A DNA stretch of 64,000 nt from UBA1189 sp045612065 (GTDB lineage: Bacteria; Bacteroidota; Bacteroidia; Bacteroidales; Bacteroidaceae), in the NCBI GenBank assembly GCA_045612065.1, contig JAZKYH010000040.1, forward strand, positions 1 through 64,000. Direction: 5' to 3'. Of this stretch, positions 1 to 7,540 are shown piece after piece. The position numbers and the translations under genes are program-made. The notes beneath the pieces were generated by a model. The model did no database searches, was not told where the DNA came from, and worked only from the letters and a program-made list of their open reading frames with translations. The stretch's first letter is position 1. Every line of letters starts with the position of its first letter.

Positions 1-78
1 ACCAAATCGCCTAATGGCGGGAGGTTTTCTAATCGTCTTCTCATAAAAGATGTTAATTTAGGGATATTTATTTTCTCT

Positions 79-100
79 TATTCCTATACGTATAGGAATA
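79..100. promoter_or_regulatory. 22-bp perfect palindrome upstream of the VirE-N remnant
   Basis: The half-site TATTCCTATAC is followed directly by its exact reverse complement, in AT-rich DNA about 60 bases before the first gene. It could be an operator or a mobile-element end. Nothing else in bases 1-157 looks functional except a small CGCC/GGCG hairpin at 8-19. Confidence 0.4.
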
Positions 101-157
101 TCGGTATTTCTGTAATGACTTACTTAGCAGCGTAAATGTAACCATAAATTTATCGCT

Positions 158-586
158 ATGCAACAACTAAGCCTTTTCCGCGGTGTGCACGACACGCAGC
201 CGCGACCTGTCACCCTCGAGGAGTTGGTGACGATGATGCGCACGGACCAGTCGGTGCGCGACCTTACCGAGAAGCACCGCCATGCCCGTGCCACGGGCGA
301 CGAGCGGGGTGCCAGTCGTTACAAGAAGATGATGGCCAGCTTCGGCGTGGCTGCTCGCTTTGAGGGCGGGCGCCAGCAGAAACACATCGTGGAGCTCACG
401 GGGCTCTCGCTGGTGGATATTGACCATATTGCCGAGGAGGATATGGTGAGAGTGTTGGACTTAGTGCGTGCCGACGAGCATACGCTACTCGCATATACGA
501 CGCTATCGGGGCGGTGGCAGAGACATTTCTATCTTGCTTGGGGGAAGAAAGATAGGGGAAAAGTTGGTGGTGTAGATAAGTTGTAG
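158..586 (+). pseudogene. Truncated BT4734/VirE N-terminal domain protein
   Basis: The 142-residue product resembles the N-terminal (VirE_N, BT4734-like) domain of large Bacteroidales proteins that usually carry a further VirE-type ATPase/primase-like domain and often sit in mobile regions. The family-like stretch runs to about residue 120 (ending LLAYTTLSGR). After that the frame degenerates into a basic, glycine-rich tail and stops, so most of a normal protein of several hundred residues is missing. The ATG at 158 gives a plausible start. The 3' end carries the likely promoter-side DNA of the downstream HEPN gene. Seen: early stop and loss of similarity. Inferred: a remnant, probably inactive. 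A possible C-terminal scrap of the same kind of gene lies on the other strand at 1638-1724. Confidence 0.6.
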
Positions 587-594
587 TACCTTCG
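564..594 (+). promoter_or_regulatory. Possible Bacteroidota promoter for the HEPN gene
   Basis: A TTG at 564-566, a 20-base gap and TACCTTCG at 587-594 match the -33/-7 pattern with one mismatch. It overlaps the end of the VirE-N remnant and points toward the HEPN gene. Confidence 0.4.
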
Positions 595-603
595 CTACTG
601 GAA

Positions 604-662
604 ATAAAAAAACCCGGATTCATCACCAGTATCTGAACACTGGGAGAGGAACGCCCGGGACT
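604..662 (-). ncRNA. Small structured RNA divergent from the HEPN/AbiF-like gene
   Basis: Read on the minus strand, a promoter at 699-669 is followed after about 7 bases by a roughly 60-nt segment that folds into an outer stem (CCGGG at 659-655 with CCCGG at 617-613) enclosing an inner hairpin (CCAGT at 643-639 with ACTGG at 630-626, 8-base loop). The outer stem is followed at once by seven T residues (complement of A606-A612), the signature of an intrinsic terminator. Promoter, fold and terminator therefore bound a discrete RNA with no credible ORF. It lies immediately upstream of, and divergent from, an Abi_2/AbiF-type HEPN gene, an arrangement that suggests an RNA antitoxin or guide-like partner. 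It may belong to a family of paralogous Bacteroides small RNAs; that link is from memory and unverified. Confidence 0.65.
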
Positions 663-668
663 GCACGA

Positions 669-699
669 CAAAGGTACAGTTTTTATGGAATATAACAAA
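669..699 (-). promoter_or_regulatory. Consensus Bacteroidota promoter firing leftward into the small RNA
   Basis: On the minus strand TTTG (699-696), a 19-base gap and TACCTTTG (676-669) match the primary sigma-factor consensus exactly. The -33 box lies inside the first codons of the HEPN gene on the other strand, so the RNA promoter and the gene start are physically linked. Confidence 0.7.
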
Positions 700-1347
700 C
701 ATTTTTTCGAAAAAGTTTTCTCCAACAAGCGCATGGAACGCTATTTTGCGTTGTATCCCAATGATGAGGAGAGAGCAATCATGCATTACCAAGCAAATAT
801 AAAACTGGCAGAATCTTTCTATACATCGCTTTCAGTGCTGGAGGTAGCTTTGCGCAATGCCTTGAGCCGTGAGCTGGAAACGATGACAGGGCGTGAAGAT
901 TGGTATGCTATATTCCCCACCACTCCAGGCTTGACCAACTTGAATCGTTATGTGACTAAGGCAAGCAAGCAGATTGTGGGTCGTCACGAGACGATAACTC
1001 CCTCGAAAATCATTGCTGAGCTGACCCTCGGTTTCTGGGTATCGTTGCTCAATGCCGAGTATGAGCTCATTTTGTGGAAGGATCTGCGTCGCGCGTTCCC
1101 TTATCTTCGCAAGAAAGATCGTCAGCGAAAGACCGTATCAGCACCGCTTAATAGGTTTCGTGCATTCCGAAATCGAGTCTTCCATAATGAGTCAATATGC
1201 TGGAACATGCATCGAGTACAAGAAATTCATAACGAATTGTTGCTTTTATTAGGCTGGATAAATAAGGACTTGCCCATGCTGCTTCAAGACATCGACCGCT
1301 TTGACCATGTGCAAGCGAGAATAAAAAAGGAAATGGGTTGGAAATAA
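685..1347 (+). CDS. Abi_2/AbiF-like HEPN-domain protein (putative RNase toxin or abortive infection protein)
   Basis: The 220-residue product has the hallmarks of the Abi_2 (AbiD/AbiF) family: a VALRNAL helix near residues 54-60, an ELTLGFW block at 112-118, and a C-terminal HEPN motif RNRVFH at 162-167, which fits the R-(N)-x3-H active-site signature of HEPN ribonucleases. Known members mediate phage abortive infection, and some work with a neighbouring non-coding RNA. No signal peptide or membrane segment is visible, so it is cytoplasmic. The ATG at 685 leaves a full-length family-sized protein. A small structured RNA (604-662) is encoded divergently, with its promoter overlapping this gene's 5' end. 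A strong hairpin follows the stop. Toxin function and RNA control are inferences; the HEPN motif is directly seen. Confidence 0.8.
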   Translation: MEYNKHFFEKVFSNKRMERYFALYPNDEERAIMHYQANIKLAESFYTSLSVLEVALRNALSRELETMTGREDWYAIFPTTPGLTNLNRYVTKASKQIVGRHETITPSKIIAELTLGFWVSLLNAEYELILWKDLRRAFPYLRKKDRQRKTVSAPLNRFRAFRNRVFHNESICWNMHRVQEIHNELLLLLGWINKDLPMLLQDIDRFDHVQARIKKEMGWK

Positions 1348-1358
1348 CCCCATCCCAT

Positions 1359-1399
1359 CAGAGCCGTCCGTTAAGAAAATCGGACGGCTCTGATTTTTC
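1359..1399 (+). terminator. Intrinsic terminator of the HEPN gene
   Basis: CAGAGCCGTCCG (1359-1370) and its perfect complement at 1381-1392 form a GC-rich stem of up to 14 bp, if the flanking AT/AT pairs are counted, followed by a T run. The same DNA is the first two units of a 22-bp array. Confidence 0.75.
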
Positions 1400-1446
1400 T
1401 AACGGACAAAGAGTTTTTTCTTATTGGACGGCTTTGATTTTCAGGA
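1359..1446. repeat. 22-bp-period array, locus A (4 units)
   Basis: Boxes start at 1359, 1381, 1403 and 1425, exactly 22 bp apart: CAGAGCCGTCCG, CGGACGGCTCTG, CGGACAAAGAGT and TGGACGGCTTTG. Each is followed by a 10-base AT-rich spacer. The first box is inverted relative to the others. Confidence 0.75.
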
Positions 1447-1498
1447 ATCATTGTCATCTATTCCTGATTTCGGTTGTCAATATCGGTGCCAAAGGGGT

Positions 1499-1638
1499 GC
1501 GTACAGCGTACACCCTGGCACGCGTTTTTCAAACTCTTATATGCAATAATTAAATAAATATTTATTTTTAAAAATATAATTAATTATTTATTTCTATAAA
1601 GGGTTCAGAATTTGCGTGTCAGGGTGTACGCTGTACGC
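1499..1638. repeat. 25-bp near-perfect inverted repeat flanking an AT-rich core
   Basis: The arm at 1499-1523 and the reverse complement of 1614-1638 match at 24 of 25 positions (shared core GCGTACAGCGTACACCCTG). The 90 bp between them are almost entirely A/T. The right arm abuts the stop codon of a short C-terminal remnant on the minus strand. This looks like a mobile-element end, an integration site or a replication/regulatory site. The rest of 1447-1803 contains no credible gene. Confidence 0.6.
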
Positions 1639-1724
1639 TAAAAAGGCAGTTCGGCTTGCACCTCATCATCGTTCTTGGGTTCCTCTTCGACCATAAGTTG
1701 TGGAGGCAGGTGCCGCAAGCTGCC
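1638..1724 (-). pseudogene. Possible C-terminal gene remnant
   Basis: A 28-codon open stretch between stops ends in an acidic run and AELPF, the kind of tail often seen in Bacteroidales DNA-processing proteins. It has no start codon. It may be a fragment of a VirE-like gene matching the truncated one at 158-586. The call rests only on composition and context. Confidence 0.25.
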
Positions 1725-1803
1725 CTAGGCAGCTCGACAATGCGCGATAGCAGGTGCAGGACTGCTCCGTCTCGACATCGTACGGCACCGATTGTTCGGG
1801 GAC

Positions 1804-2859
1804 TTACTGGATGGCGGTGGCGTGGTTTGCAAAAATCAAGATTTCTTGGATATTCGCCCCTTGTAAATGGCCGTGTTGCAGGTTGGGGATCAATATCATC
1901 CCCGCATTCATCGCGGTATTTGCACATTTCTCGGTGGCGCCGACGGCAAAAAACGGGTCGTCCTCCCAGTTGATGAAGAGTATGGGCGTACGACAACTAC
2001 GCAGCATTTCAACATCGTCCCACAACAAAGAGCACCTTGGATAGGTGGCATAGAGCGTACCGAAGATTCTTGATGTGCCTGTCATTGCAACGGCACCGTA
2101 TATGGGGGCTGCAAAGGCGAAGCGGTCATCATAGGCGACTGCATTCGTTGCTATCACTCCACCCCAAGAGATGCCCGTGAGCCCGATTCTACGGCTATCG
2201 ACCTGCTCGAAGGACGACAAAAACGAGTTCGCCACGATTGCCCCTGCTATAGCGTGGTAAAGGAATTGCTCGTTTGCAGGCTTTGCGTAGTCTTTATAGC
2301 CTGCGTTGCTGGGGCCATGATGTTTTGTGCTTTCGAAAGAGGCATCAGAAGCCGAGCTTAAGCTTGCGCTGTCAGTAGGAATCCTACCCTCCGTATCGAT
2401 TGCAATGGCAGCATAGCCCCAATCGTTCCACATTTTAACCCAGTCGCAAAAGGCCGTACCGCCACCACCGTGGATGAGCACAACACCGGGAACGGGATTG
2501 TCCTTTGTTGCTGTGGAGGGGATACCTACATAGGCAAAGACATGGGTCGGCACGTCGTTATAAGAGACGCTTTGCAAGAAATAAGCCTCCACGCCTTGGT
2601 CCTGTCTGTCGTGTTGGGGTGCTCTCTCAAAAGCAGGGGTGTCCCAAAGGTGGTTCGGGAACTGAACCTCGTCAATGCCGGAATAATACTGCCTGTCAGC
2701 AACTATATTCTCCTTTGGAGAAAAATCATATTCTGGCATTTCGTAAGGGTTATCATTGTCTTCAATGGGGTCTGTATCACCACACGAAGCACACAAACCG
2801 CAACTTAAAGCAGCAAGAAAAATTGCCAAGATTCTTTTAATCCTACGGAGCTCCTTCAT
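1804..2859 (-). CDS. Alpha/beta-hydrolase lipoprotein (acetyl xylan esterase / dienelactone hydrolase-like)
   Basis: The 351-residue product begins with a lipoprotein-type signal (hydrophobic run ending at Cys20 or Cys26) and then has an alpha/beta-hydrolase core. Visible elements are the oxyanion loop HGGGG, the nucleophile elbow GISWGG, an acidic residue in FINWEDDPFF and a late histidine in LQHGHLQG. It probably sits at the cell surface or periplasm and hydrolyses esters, perhaps acetyl groups on glycans. I chose the ATG at 2859 because the longer open frame overlaps yifB and lacks a signal; the real start is 10 bp after the yifB stop. The protein ends only about 20 residues after the catalytic histidine, shorter than many relatives, so slight C-terminal truncation is possible. 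It is last in the pfkB-S41-yifB operon. Confidence 0.75.
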   Translation of the reverse strand: MKELRRIKRILAIFLAALSCGLCASCGDTDPIEDNDNPYEMPEYDFSPKENIVADRQYYSGIDEVQFPNHLWDTPAFERAPQHDRQDQGVEAYFLQSVSYNDVPTHVFAYVGIPSTATKDNPVPGVVLIHGGGGTAFCDWVKMWNDWGYAAIAIDTEGRIPTDSASLSSASDASFESTKHHGPSNAGYKDYAKPANEQFLYHAIAGAIVANSFLSSFEQVDSRRIGLTGISWGGVIATNAVAYDDRFAFAAPIYGAVAMTGTSRIFGTLYATYPRCSLLWDDVEMLRSCRTPILFINWEDDPFFAVGATEKCANTAMNAGMILIPNLQHGHLQGANIQEILIFANHATAIQ

Positions 2860-2869
2860 TGTGTAAGAC

Positions 2870-4408
2870 TTATGCTCCCCAGTTCTCGCGGTCGAGGCTG
2901 CGGTAGCCGATGGCTTCGGCGATGTGGGTGGATTGGATGGTGTCGCTGCCATCGAGGTCGGCAATGGTGCGGGCCACCTTGAGGATGCGGTCGTAGGCAC
3001 GGGCCGAGAGGTTGAGGCGCTCCATGGCACTCTGCAGCATGGCCTTGCCACGCTCGTCGGGGGTGGCATACTTCTGTAGCAGACGGGGCGTCATCTGCGC
3101 ATTGCAGTGGATGCCCGGCTCATCGGCAAAGCGCTGCTCCTGCACCTGACGGGCACGGATGACACGCTCGCGTATCGCGGCACTGCTCTCTGAGGGAGAT
3201 TCCTTGACCAGGTCGTCGAAGGGCACGGGCACAATCTCGACCTGTATGTCGATGCGGTCGAGCAACGGGCCGCTGATCTTGTTGAGGTACTTCTGCACCT
3301 GCGAGGGGCTGCACACGCAGGGCTTGGTGGGGTGGTTATAGTAACCGCACGGACACGGGTTCATCGAGGCCACAAGCATGAAGTTGGCGGGATAGTCGAT
3401 GCTATACTTGGCACGGGCCACGGTGATGTGGCGGTCTTCGAGGGGCTGGCGCAACATCTCGAGCACGCTGCGGTTAAACTCGGGGAGCTCGTCGCAGAAG
3501 AGCACACCATTGTGGGCCAGACTTATCTCACCCGGCTGCGGATTGGCGCCACCACCTACGAGGGCCACCGACGAGATGGTGTGGTGCGGACTGCGGAAGG
3601 GGCGCACAGCCACGAGTGAGGCATCCTTGCCGAGGCGACCTGCCACGGAGTGTATCTTGGTGGTCTCCAAACTCTCATGAAGCGATAGGGGAGGCAGGAT
3701 GGAGGGCAGCCGCTTGGCCATCATGGACTTGCCTGCTCCGGGCGGACCGATGAGGATGATGTTGTGCGAGCCGGCTGCTGCCACCTCGAAGGCGCGCTTC
3801 ACGTTCTCTTGGCCACGCACGTCGGAGAAGTCGAACTCGAAGTTGTCCTGATGGGCGTAGAACTCGCCTCGCGTGTCCACGACGGTAGGCATCAAGGTGT
3901 CCTCGCCATTGAGGAAGCGTATCACCTGCACGATGTTGTCGACGCCATAGACGTTGAGGTTGTTGACCACGGCTGCCTCACGGGCATTCTGAGCAGGGAG
4001 GATGAGTCCCTCATAGCCCAACTCACGTGCCTTGATGGCGATGGGCAGGGCACCACGGATGGGCATGAGGTTGCCATCGAGCCCCAGCTCGCCCATGATG
4101 AGATAGCGCGGGAGTTTGTCGGCGAGGACCATGTCGCTCGCAGCCAGTATGCCAATGGCTATGGGTAGGTCGTAGGCCGAGCCCTCCTTGCGGATGTCGG
4201 CAGGAGCCATGTTGACGGTAATCTGCGACGCTGGCACCTTGTAGCCCGTGTTGAGCAGGGCGGCACGTATGCGCTCGTGACTCTCCTTGACGGCCGCATC
4301 GGGGAGGCCCACAAGGAAGAACTTCACGCCACGCGACGTGTTGACCTCGATGGTGACGATGGTGGCATCGACACCCTGCACGGCTGCTCCTATGACCTTG
4401 ACTAACAT
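2870..4408 (-). CDS. yifB: YifB/ComM family Mg-chelatase-like AAA ATPase
   Basis: The 512-residue product has the full family architecture: an N-terminal ChlI-like domain (about 20-140), a Walker A motif GPPGAGKS at 221-228, a Walker B region (VLFCDELPEF), the cysteine cluster NPCPCGYYNH...CVC, and a C-terminal helical lid. ComM-type members are helicase-like and promote branch migration of integrating DNA in natural transformation; that role is not shown here. Cytoplasmic. It starts 15 bp after the S41 protease stop and ends 10 bp before the hydrolase, so it is translated within one operon. Length is normal and motifs are intact. Confidence 0.93.
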   Translation of the reverse strand: MLVKVIGAAVQGVDATIVTIEVNTSRGVKFFLVGLPDAAVKESHERIRAALLNTGYKVPASQITVNMAPADIRKEGSAYDLPIAIGILAASDMVLADKLPRYLIMGELGLDGNLMPIRGALPIAIKARELGYEGLILPAQNAREAAVVNNLNVYGVDNIVQVIRFLNGEDTLMPTVVDTRGEFYAHQDNFEFDFSDVRGQENVKRAFEVAAAGSHNIILIGPPGAGKSMMAKRLPSILPPLSLHESLETTKIHSVAGRLGKDASLVAVRPFRSPHHTISSVALVGGGANPQPGEISLAHNGVLFCDELPEFNRSVLEMLRQPLEDRHITVARAKYSIDYPANFMLVASMNPCPCGYYNHPTKPCVCSPSQVQKYLNKISGPLLDRIDIQVEIVPVPFDDLVKESPSESSAAIRERVIRARQVQEQRFADEPGIHCNAQMTPRLLQKYATPDERGKAMLQSAMERLNLSARAYDRILKVARTIADLDGSDTIQSTHIAEAIGYRSLDRENWGA

Positions 4409-4423
4409 AGTTTTAGAATCTGC

Positions 4424-6121
4424 TTACTTTTTCTTCTTGTCCTTCTTGTCCTTTACCTCCTTCGGAGCGAGAATCTGCTTGTAGGCTGCCTCATCATTCA
4501 GGAGCGTACGGGCACGCAGGATGGTGCTGTCGCTCTTGATGGCTTGGATAATGCTGCCACGCTGATAGTAGTATCGGGTGACGAGTTCGTCGGCAAGCAG
4601 TTCGCTGATATCCTTCTTGAAGATGTCGAAGTCGCGGTCGATGTCGTGGCTGAGTTTCTTCTCCAAGGCGGCAAACTCGGCAGCCGCTTCGGTGGTGTAG
4701 CCCTCAAACTCGGCCACCTCCTTGAGTGCGGCAAGCGCCTTCTCGCTCTGACGGTCATAGGTGAAGTCCGAAGCCTTGACGGCCGCCTTGAACGCTGCAA
4801 AGAGGCTGTCGCTCACCTCAAACTCCTCGATGGGAGCAATGGCGGCATGGCTGCGGGTGTAGTCGGTAACGAAATCGAACAGGATGTCGCTATTGGCCAG
4901 GTAGAACAGCAGATTGGGCAGGCGCTCGGCGGTAATCTCCACGTCGGGCGAGATGCCTCCCTTCTCATGCACGGGACGGCCTGCAAGGGTATAGAAGGTA
5001 GGTGCAATGGTGTCGCCCGCTTCGCTCTTGTCGGCATTCGAGCGTTTCTTTGAGTAATCAATCTTCTGCACGCAACGTCCCGAGGGAGTGTAGTACTTCG
5101 ATGTGGTAATCTTCAGCGAAGCATTATAGGGAAGCTCACGCACGGTCTGCACCAAGCCCTTGCCATAGGTGCGGCTACCCATGATGACACCGCGGTCGAG
5201 GTCTTGGATGGCACCAGCCACAATCTCGGACGATGAGGCGCTCTGTCCGTCAACAAGGACTATGAGCGGCATCTCCAGGTCGAGCGGTTCGCGACGTGTG
5301 GTGTAGGTTTGTGAGGCTTGAGGTATCTTACCCTTGGTAGACACCACCACGGTGCCCTTGGGGATGAAGAGACCAGCAATATCAATGGCCTCGGCCATGG
5401 AACCGCCTCCGTTGCCACGAAGGTCGAGGATGAAACTACGGGCACCCCGATTCTTGAGTTCTACCAAGGCCATGCGTACCTCACGGGCACAGTTCTCGGT
5501 GAAACTGTTGAGGATAACATATCCTACTCCATCAGAGAACAGGGTATAATAGGGCACGGGAGGCATGGCAATATTGGCACGGGAGAGCTTCACCTCTACG
5601 ATGCTGTCGGCCACACCCTCACGCTTGGCACGTACGGTAAGCGTGGTACCCGGCTCGCCACGCAAGCGGGTGCTCACCTCATCTACGGGAAGTCCCTTGA
5701 GGTCCTCACCATCGATGGAGAGCAGGATATCGCCAGCAAGCAGACCTCCCTCAAGGGCAGGCATACCCTCATAGGGTTCTACGATGACTACGCGGCCGTG
5801 CCCCTTGTGGTAGCGGATAACAGCACCCACACCGGCATACTTGCCCGTGAGCATCATCTTGAGGTCCTCGTCTTCCTCTTCGGGGTAGTATACGGTATAG
5901 GGGTCCAAGTCGGAGAGCATGGCATGGATGCCCGTCTCTATTGCATTGGCCACATCGATGGTGTCGACATACATCATGTCGAGTTCGCGGAACACCGAAT
6001 GGAAGGTGTCGAGGTATTTCGACAGGAGGAAGTTGCGGTCGTCGCCCTTGAAACTCATCAGCGCGACACACACGATGGGGAGGGCCAACACCCAAGCCCA
6101 CGATTTGCGAAGTTTCTTCAT
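4424..6121 (-). CDS. S41 family C-terminal processing peptidase (CtpA/Prc-like)
   Basis: The 565-residue product has an N-terminal signal anchor, a PDZ domain (GVGAVIRYHKGHG to about GEPGTTL), the S41 core with LDLRGNGGG, the catalytic serine region GQSASSSEIVAG and the catalytic lysine in SRTYGKGLVQT. It ends in a lysine-rich tail (KDKKDKKKK). Such proteases act in the periplasm on proteins with exposed C-termini. The start is the ATG at 6121, which overlaps the upstream kinase stop as ATGA; a longer frame to 6235 has no signal sequence and overlaps the kinase. The overlap indicates translational coupling. All catalytic elements are present. Confidence 0.92.
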   Translation of the reverse strand: MKKLRKSWAWVLALPIVCVALMSFKGDDRNFLLSKYLDTFHSVFRELDMMYVDTIDVANAIETGIHAMLSDLDPYTVYYPEEEDEDLKMMLTGKYAGVGAVIRYHKGHGRVVIVEPYEGMPALEGGLLAGDILLSIDGEDLKGLPVDEVSTRLRGEPGTTLTVRAKREGVADSIVEVKLSRANIAMPPVPYYTLFSDGVGYVILNSFTENCAREVRMALVELKNRGARSFILDLRGNGGGSMAEAIDIAGLFIPKGTVVVSTKGKIPQASQTYTTRREPLDLEMPLIVLVDGQSASSSEIVAGAIQDLDRGVIMGSRTYGKGLVQTVRELPYNASLKITTSKYYTPSGRCVQKIDYSKKRSNADKSEAGDTIAPTFYTLAGRPVHEKGGISPDVEITAERLPNLLFYLANSDILFDFVTDYTRSHAAIAPIEEFEVSDSLFAAFKAAVKASDFTYDRQSEKALAALKEVAEFEGYTTEAAAEFAALEKKLSHDIDRDFDIFKKDISELLADELVTRYYYQRGSIIQAIKSDSTILRARTLLNDEAAYKQILAPKEVKDKKDKKKK

Positions 6122-7104
6122 GATGCTAACGTTTGAGCAATTAATGATTTCATCTGCGCCCATACCTCTTCGGAGAGTTGGGTACCTACAATCTGTATCA
6201 CGTGACCCGAAAGGATGGTTCCCACCTGGGCGCACTGCGCAAGCGAGCAGCCGTTCATGAGGCCATACATCACGCCAGCAGCATAGAAGTCACCGGCAGC
6301 CGTGGTGTCGGTAACCTTCTCGACAGGCCATGCCTCAACAAATACCTTCTCGCCTCGACTCATGATAGTTGCACCAGCAGGACCCAACTTCACCACAGCC
6401 ACCTCGCACAGGGAGTGCAAACGCTCCAAAGCCTCGGCAGGCTCGGCCTCGGCAAAGGCGCGTGCCTCCTCCTCATTGGCGAAGACCACATCAACATATT
6501 CGGTCACCAGGCGAGTGAAGAACTCGTGGTCGGCAGCCACGATATTGTAACTTGCCAAGTCGAGACACACCTTCAAGCCCTTCTCCTTGGCCAACTCAAC
6601 GGCACGGAGGATGAGCGCGTGGTTCTGCACGAGGTATCCCTCTACGTAGAGGTAGTCGTACCCGTCGAACATCTCAGAAGCAAGAGTCTCGGGACCCATC
6701 ATGGCCGCTGCACCGAGGTAGGTGGCAAAGGTGCGCTCACCACCGGGAGATATAAAAGTATAGGCAATGCCCGACTGCATGGGCAGTTTCGTCAGATAGG
6801 GGGTGATGCCGCGCTGCTCGCAGTTGGCCGCAAAGAAATCACCGGTAGCATCATCGCCCACGGAACCGATGAAGCCAGGCTCCGCTCCCAGGTTGGCTAA
6901 TGCCAACATCGTGTTGCCAGCCGAGCCTCCCGTGGCGCGCTGCACGTTGAGCGAAGCAAAACATTCCTGTATACGCTGCTGCTCCTCGTCGCCAATAAGC
7001 GTCATACTGCCCTTGGGAAGACCAAAGGTGTGGAGCAAGTCATCATTGGGCAAAGTAACCAACGCATCGGTCAAAGCATTACCAATTCCTATAATTTTCT
7101 TCAT
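6118..7104 (-). CDS. PfkB-family carbohydrate/nucleoside kinase (adenosine kinase-like)
   Basis: The 328-residue product shows the ribokinase fold signatures: GGSAGNTMLALANLG near residue 60-75 and the C-terminal catalytic block DTTAAGDFYAAG, where the aspartate is the general base. In this subgroup the usual GAGD is AAGD. It phosphorylates a sugar or nucleoside using ATP; the substrate is not determined, with adenosine or ribose most likely by family. The ATG at 7104 was chosen because it begins the conserved MKKIIGIGNA strand. First gene of a four-gene operon, with a -7 box (TAACTTTG on the minus strand, 7151-7144) upstream. It overlaps the protease gene by 4 bp. Confidence 0.88.
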   Translation of the reverse strand: MKKIIGIGNALTDALVTLPNDDLLHTFGLPKGSMTLIGDEEQQRIQECFASLNVQRATGGSAGNTMLALANLGAEPGFIGSVGDDATGDFFAANCEQRGITPYLTKLPMQSGIAYTFISPGGERTFATYLGAAAMMGPETLASEMFDGYDYLYVEGYLVQNHALILRAVELAKEKGLKVCLDLASYNIVAADHEFFTRLVTEYVDVVFANEEEARAFAEAEPAEALERLHSLCEVAVVKLGPAGATIMSRGEKVFVEAWPVEKVTDTTAAGDFYAAGVMYGLMNGCSLAQCAQVGTILSGHVIQIVGTQLSEEVWAQMKSLIAQTLAS

Positions 7105-7151
7105 ATTTACGGCGTTATTTCTCGTTTTTTGCAAATTTTTCCACAAAGTTA

Positions 7152-7182
7152 TTGCTTATTTCAAAATATCCTATTAATTTTG
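7152..7182 (+). promoter_or_regulatory. Promoter of the tRNA-Asn pair
   Basis: TTG at 7152-7154, a 20-base gap and TAATTTTG at 7175-7182 fit the Bacteroidota consensus. The first tRNA begins about 50 bases downstream. Confidence 0.6.
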
Positions 7183-7232
7183 CACCGCAATTGAGAGAAA
7201 AAATATCATTTTCTTCCGTTTGCACCCCAAAT

Positions 7233-7306
7233 TCTTCGTTAGCTCAGTCGGTTAGAGCATCTGACTGTTAATCAGAGGGTCCTTGGTTCAAGTCCAAGAC
7301 GAAGAG
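7233..7306 (+). tRNA. tRNA-Asn (GTT)
   Basis: A 74-nt cloverleaf is visible: acceptor TCTTCGT pairs with ACGAAGA, the D-arm contains AGCTCAGTCGGTTAGAGC, the anticodon stem TCTGA/TCAGA encloses CTGTTAA (anticodon GTT), and the T-arm has GGTTCAAGTCC. The discriminator base is G and CCA is not encoded. Confidence 0.97.
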
Positions 7307-7332
7307 CGAAAGATTTAAGGGTTAGATTATAT

Positions 7333-7406
7333 TCTTCGTTAGCTCAGTCGGTTAGAGCATCTGACTGTTAATCAGAGGGTCCTTGGTTCAAGTCCAAGAC
7401 GAAGAG
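7333..7406 (+). tRNA. tRNA-Asn (GTT), second identical copy
   Basis: Identical to the copy exactly 100 bp upstream, including 5' flanking bases. Both are probably co-transcribed and end at the hairpin just downstream. Confidence 0.97.
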
Positions 7407-7407
7407 C

Positions 7408-7439
7408 AAAAAAGGTTCATCGCGAGATGAGCCTTTTTT
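7408..7439 (+). terminator. Terminator of the tRNA operon
   Basis: AAAAAAGGTTCATC, a GCGA loop and GATGAGCCTTTTTT form a 14-bp stem with one G-T pair, ending in a T run. Confidence 0.85.
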
Positions 7440-7484
7440 GTTTATTACCATAAGTTTTTAATTGAGTCATGATGGATGGTCAAT

Positions 7485-7520
7485 AAAGGAGGGCGTGCCT
7501 TGTTAGACGCGCCCTCCTTT
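7485..7520 (-). terminator. Terminator of the CoA-transferase gene
   Basis: AAAGGAGGGCG and CGCCCTCCTTT form an 11-bp stem about 20 bases after the stop of the minus-strand gene. Confidence 0.75.
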
Positions 7521-7540
7521 TATGCTTTAATCAAGTACTT

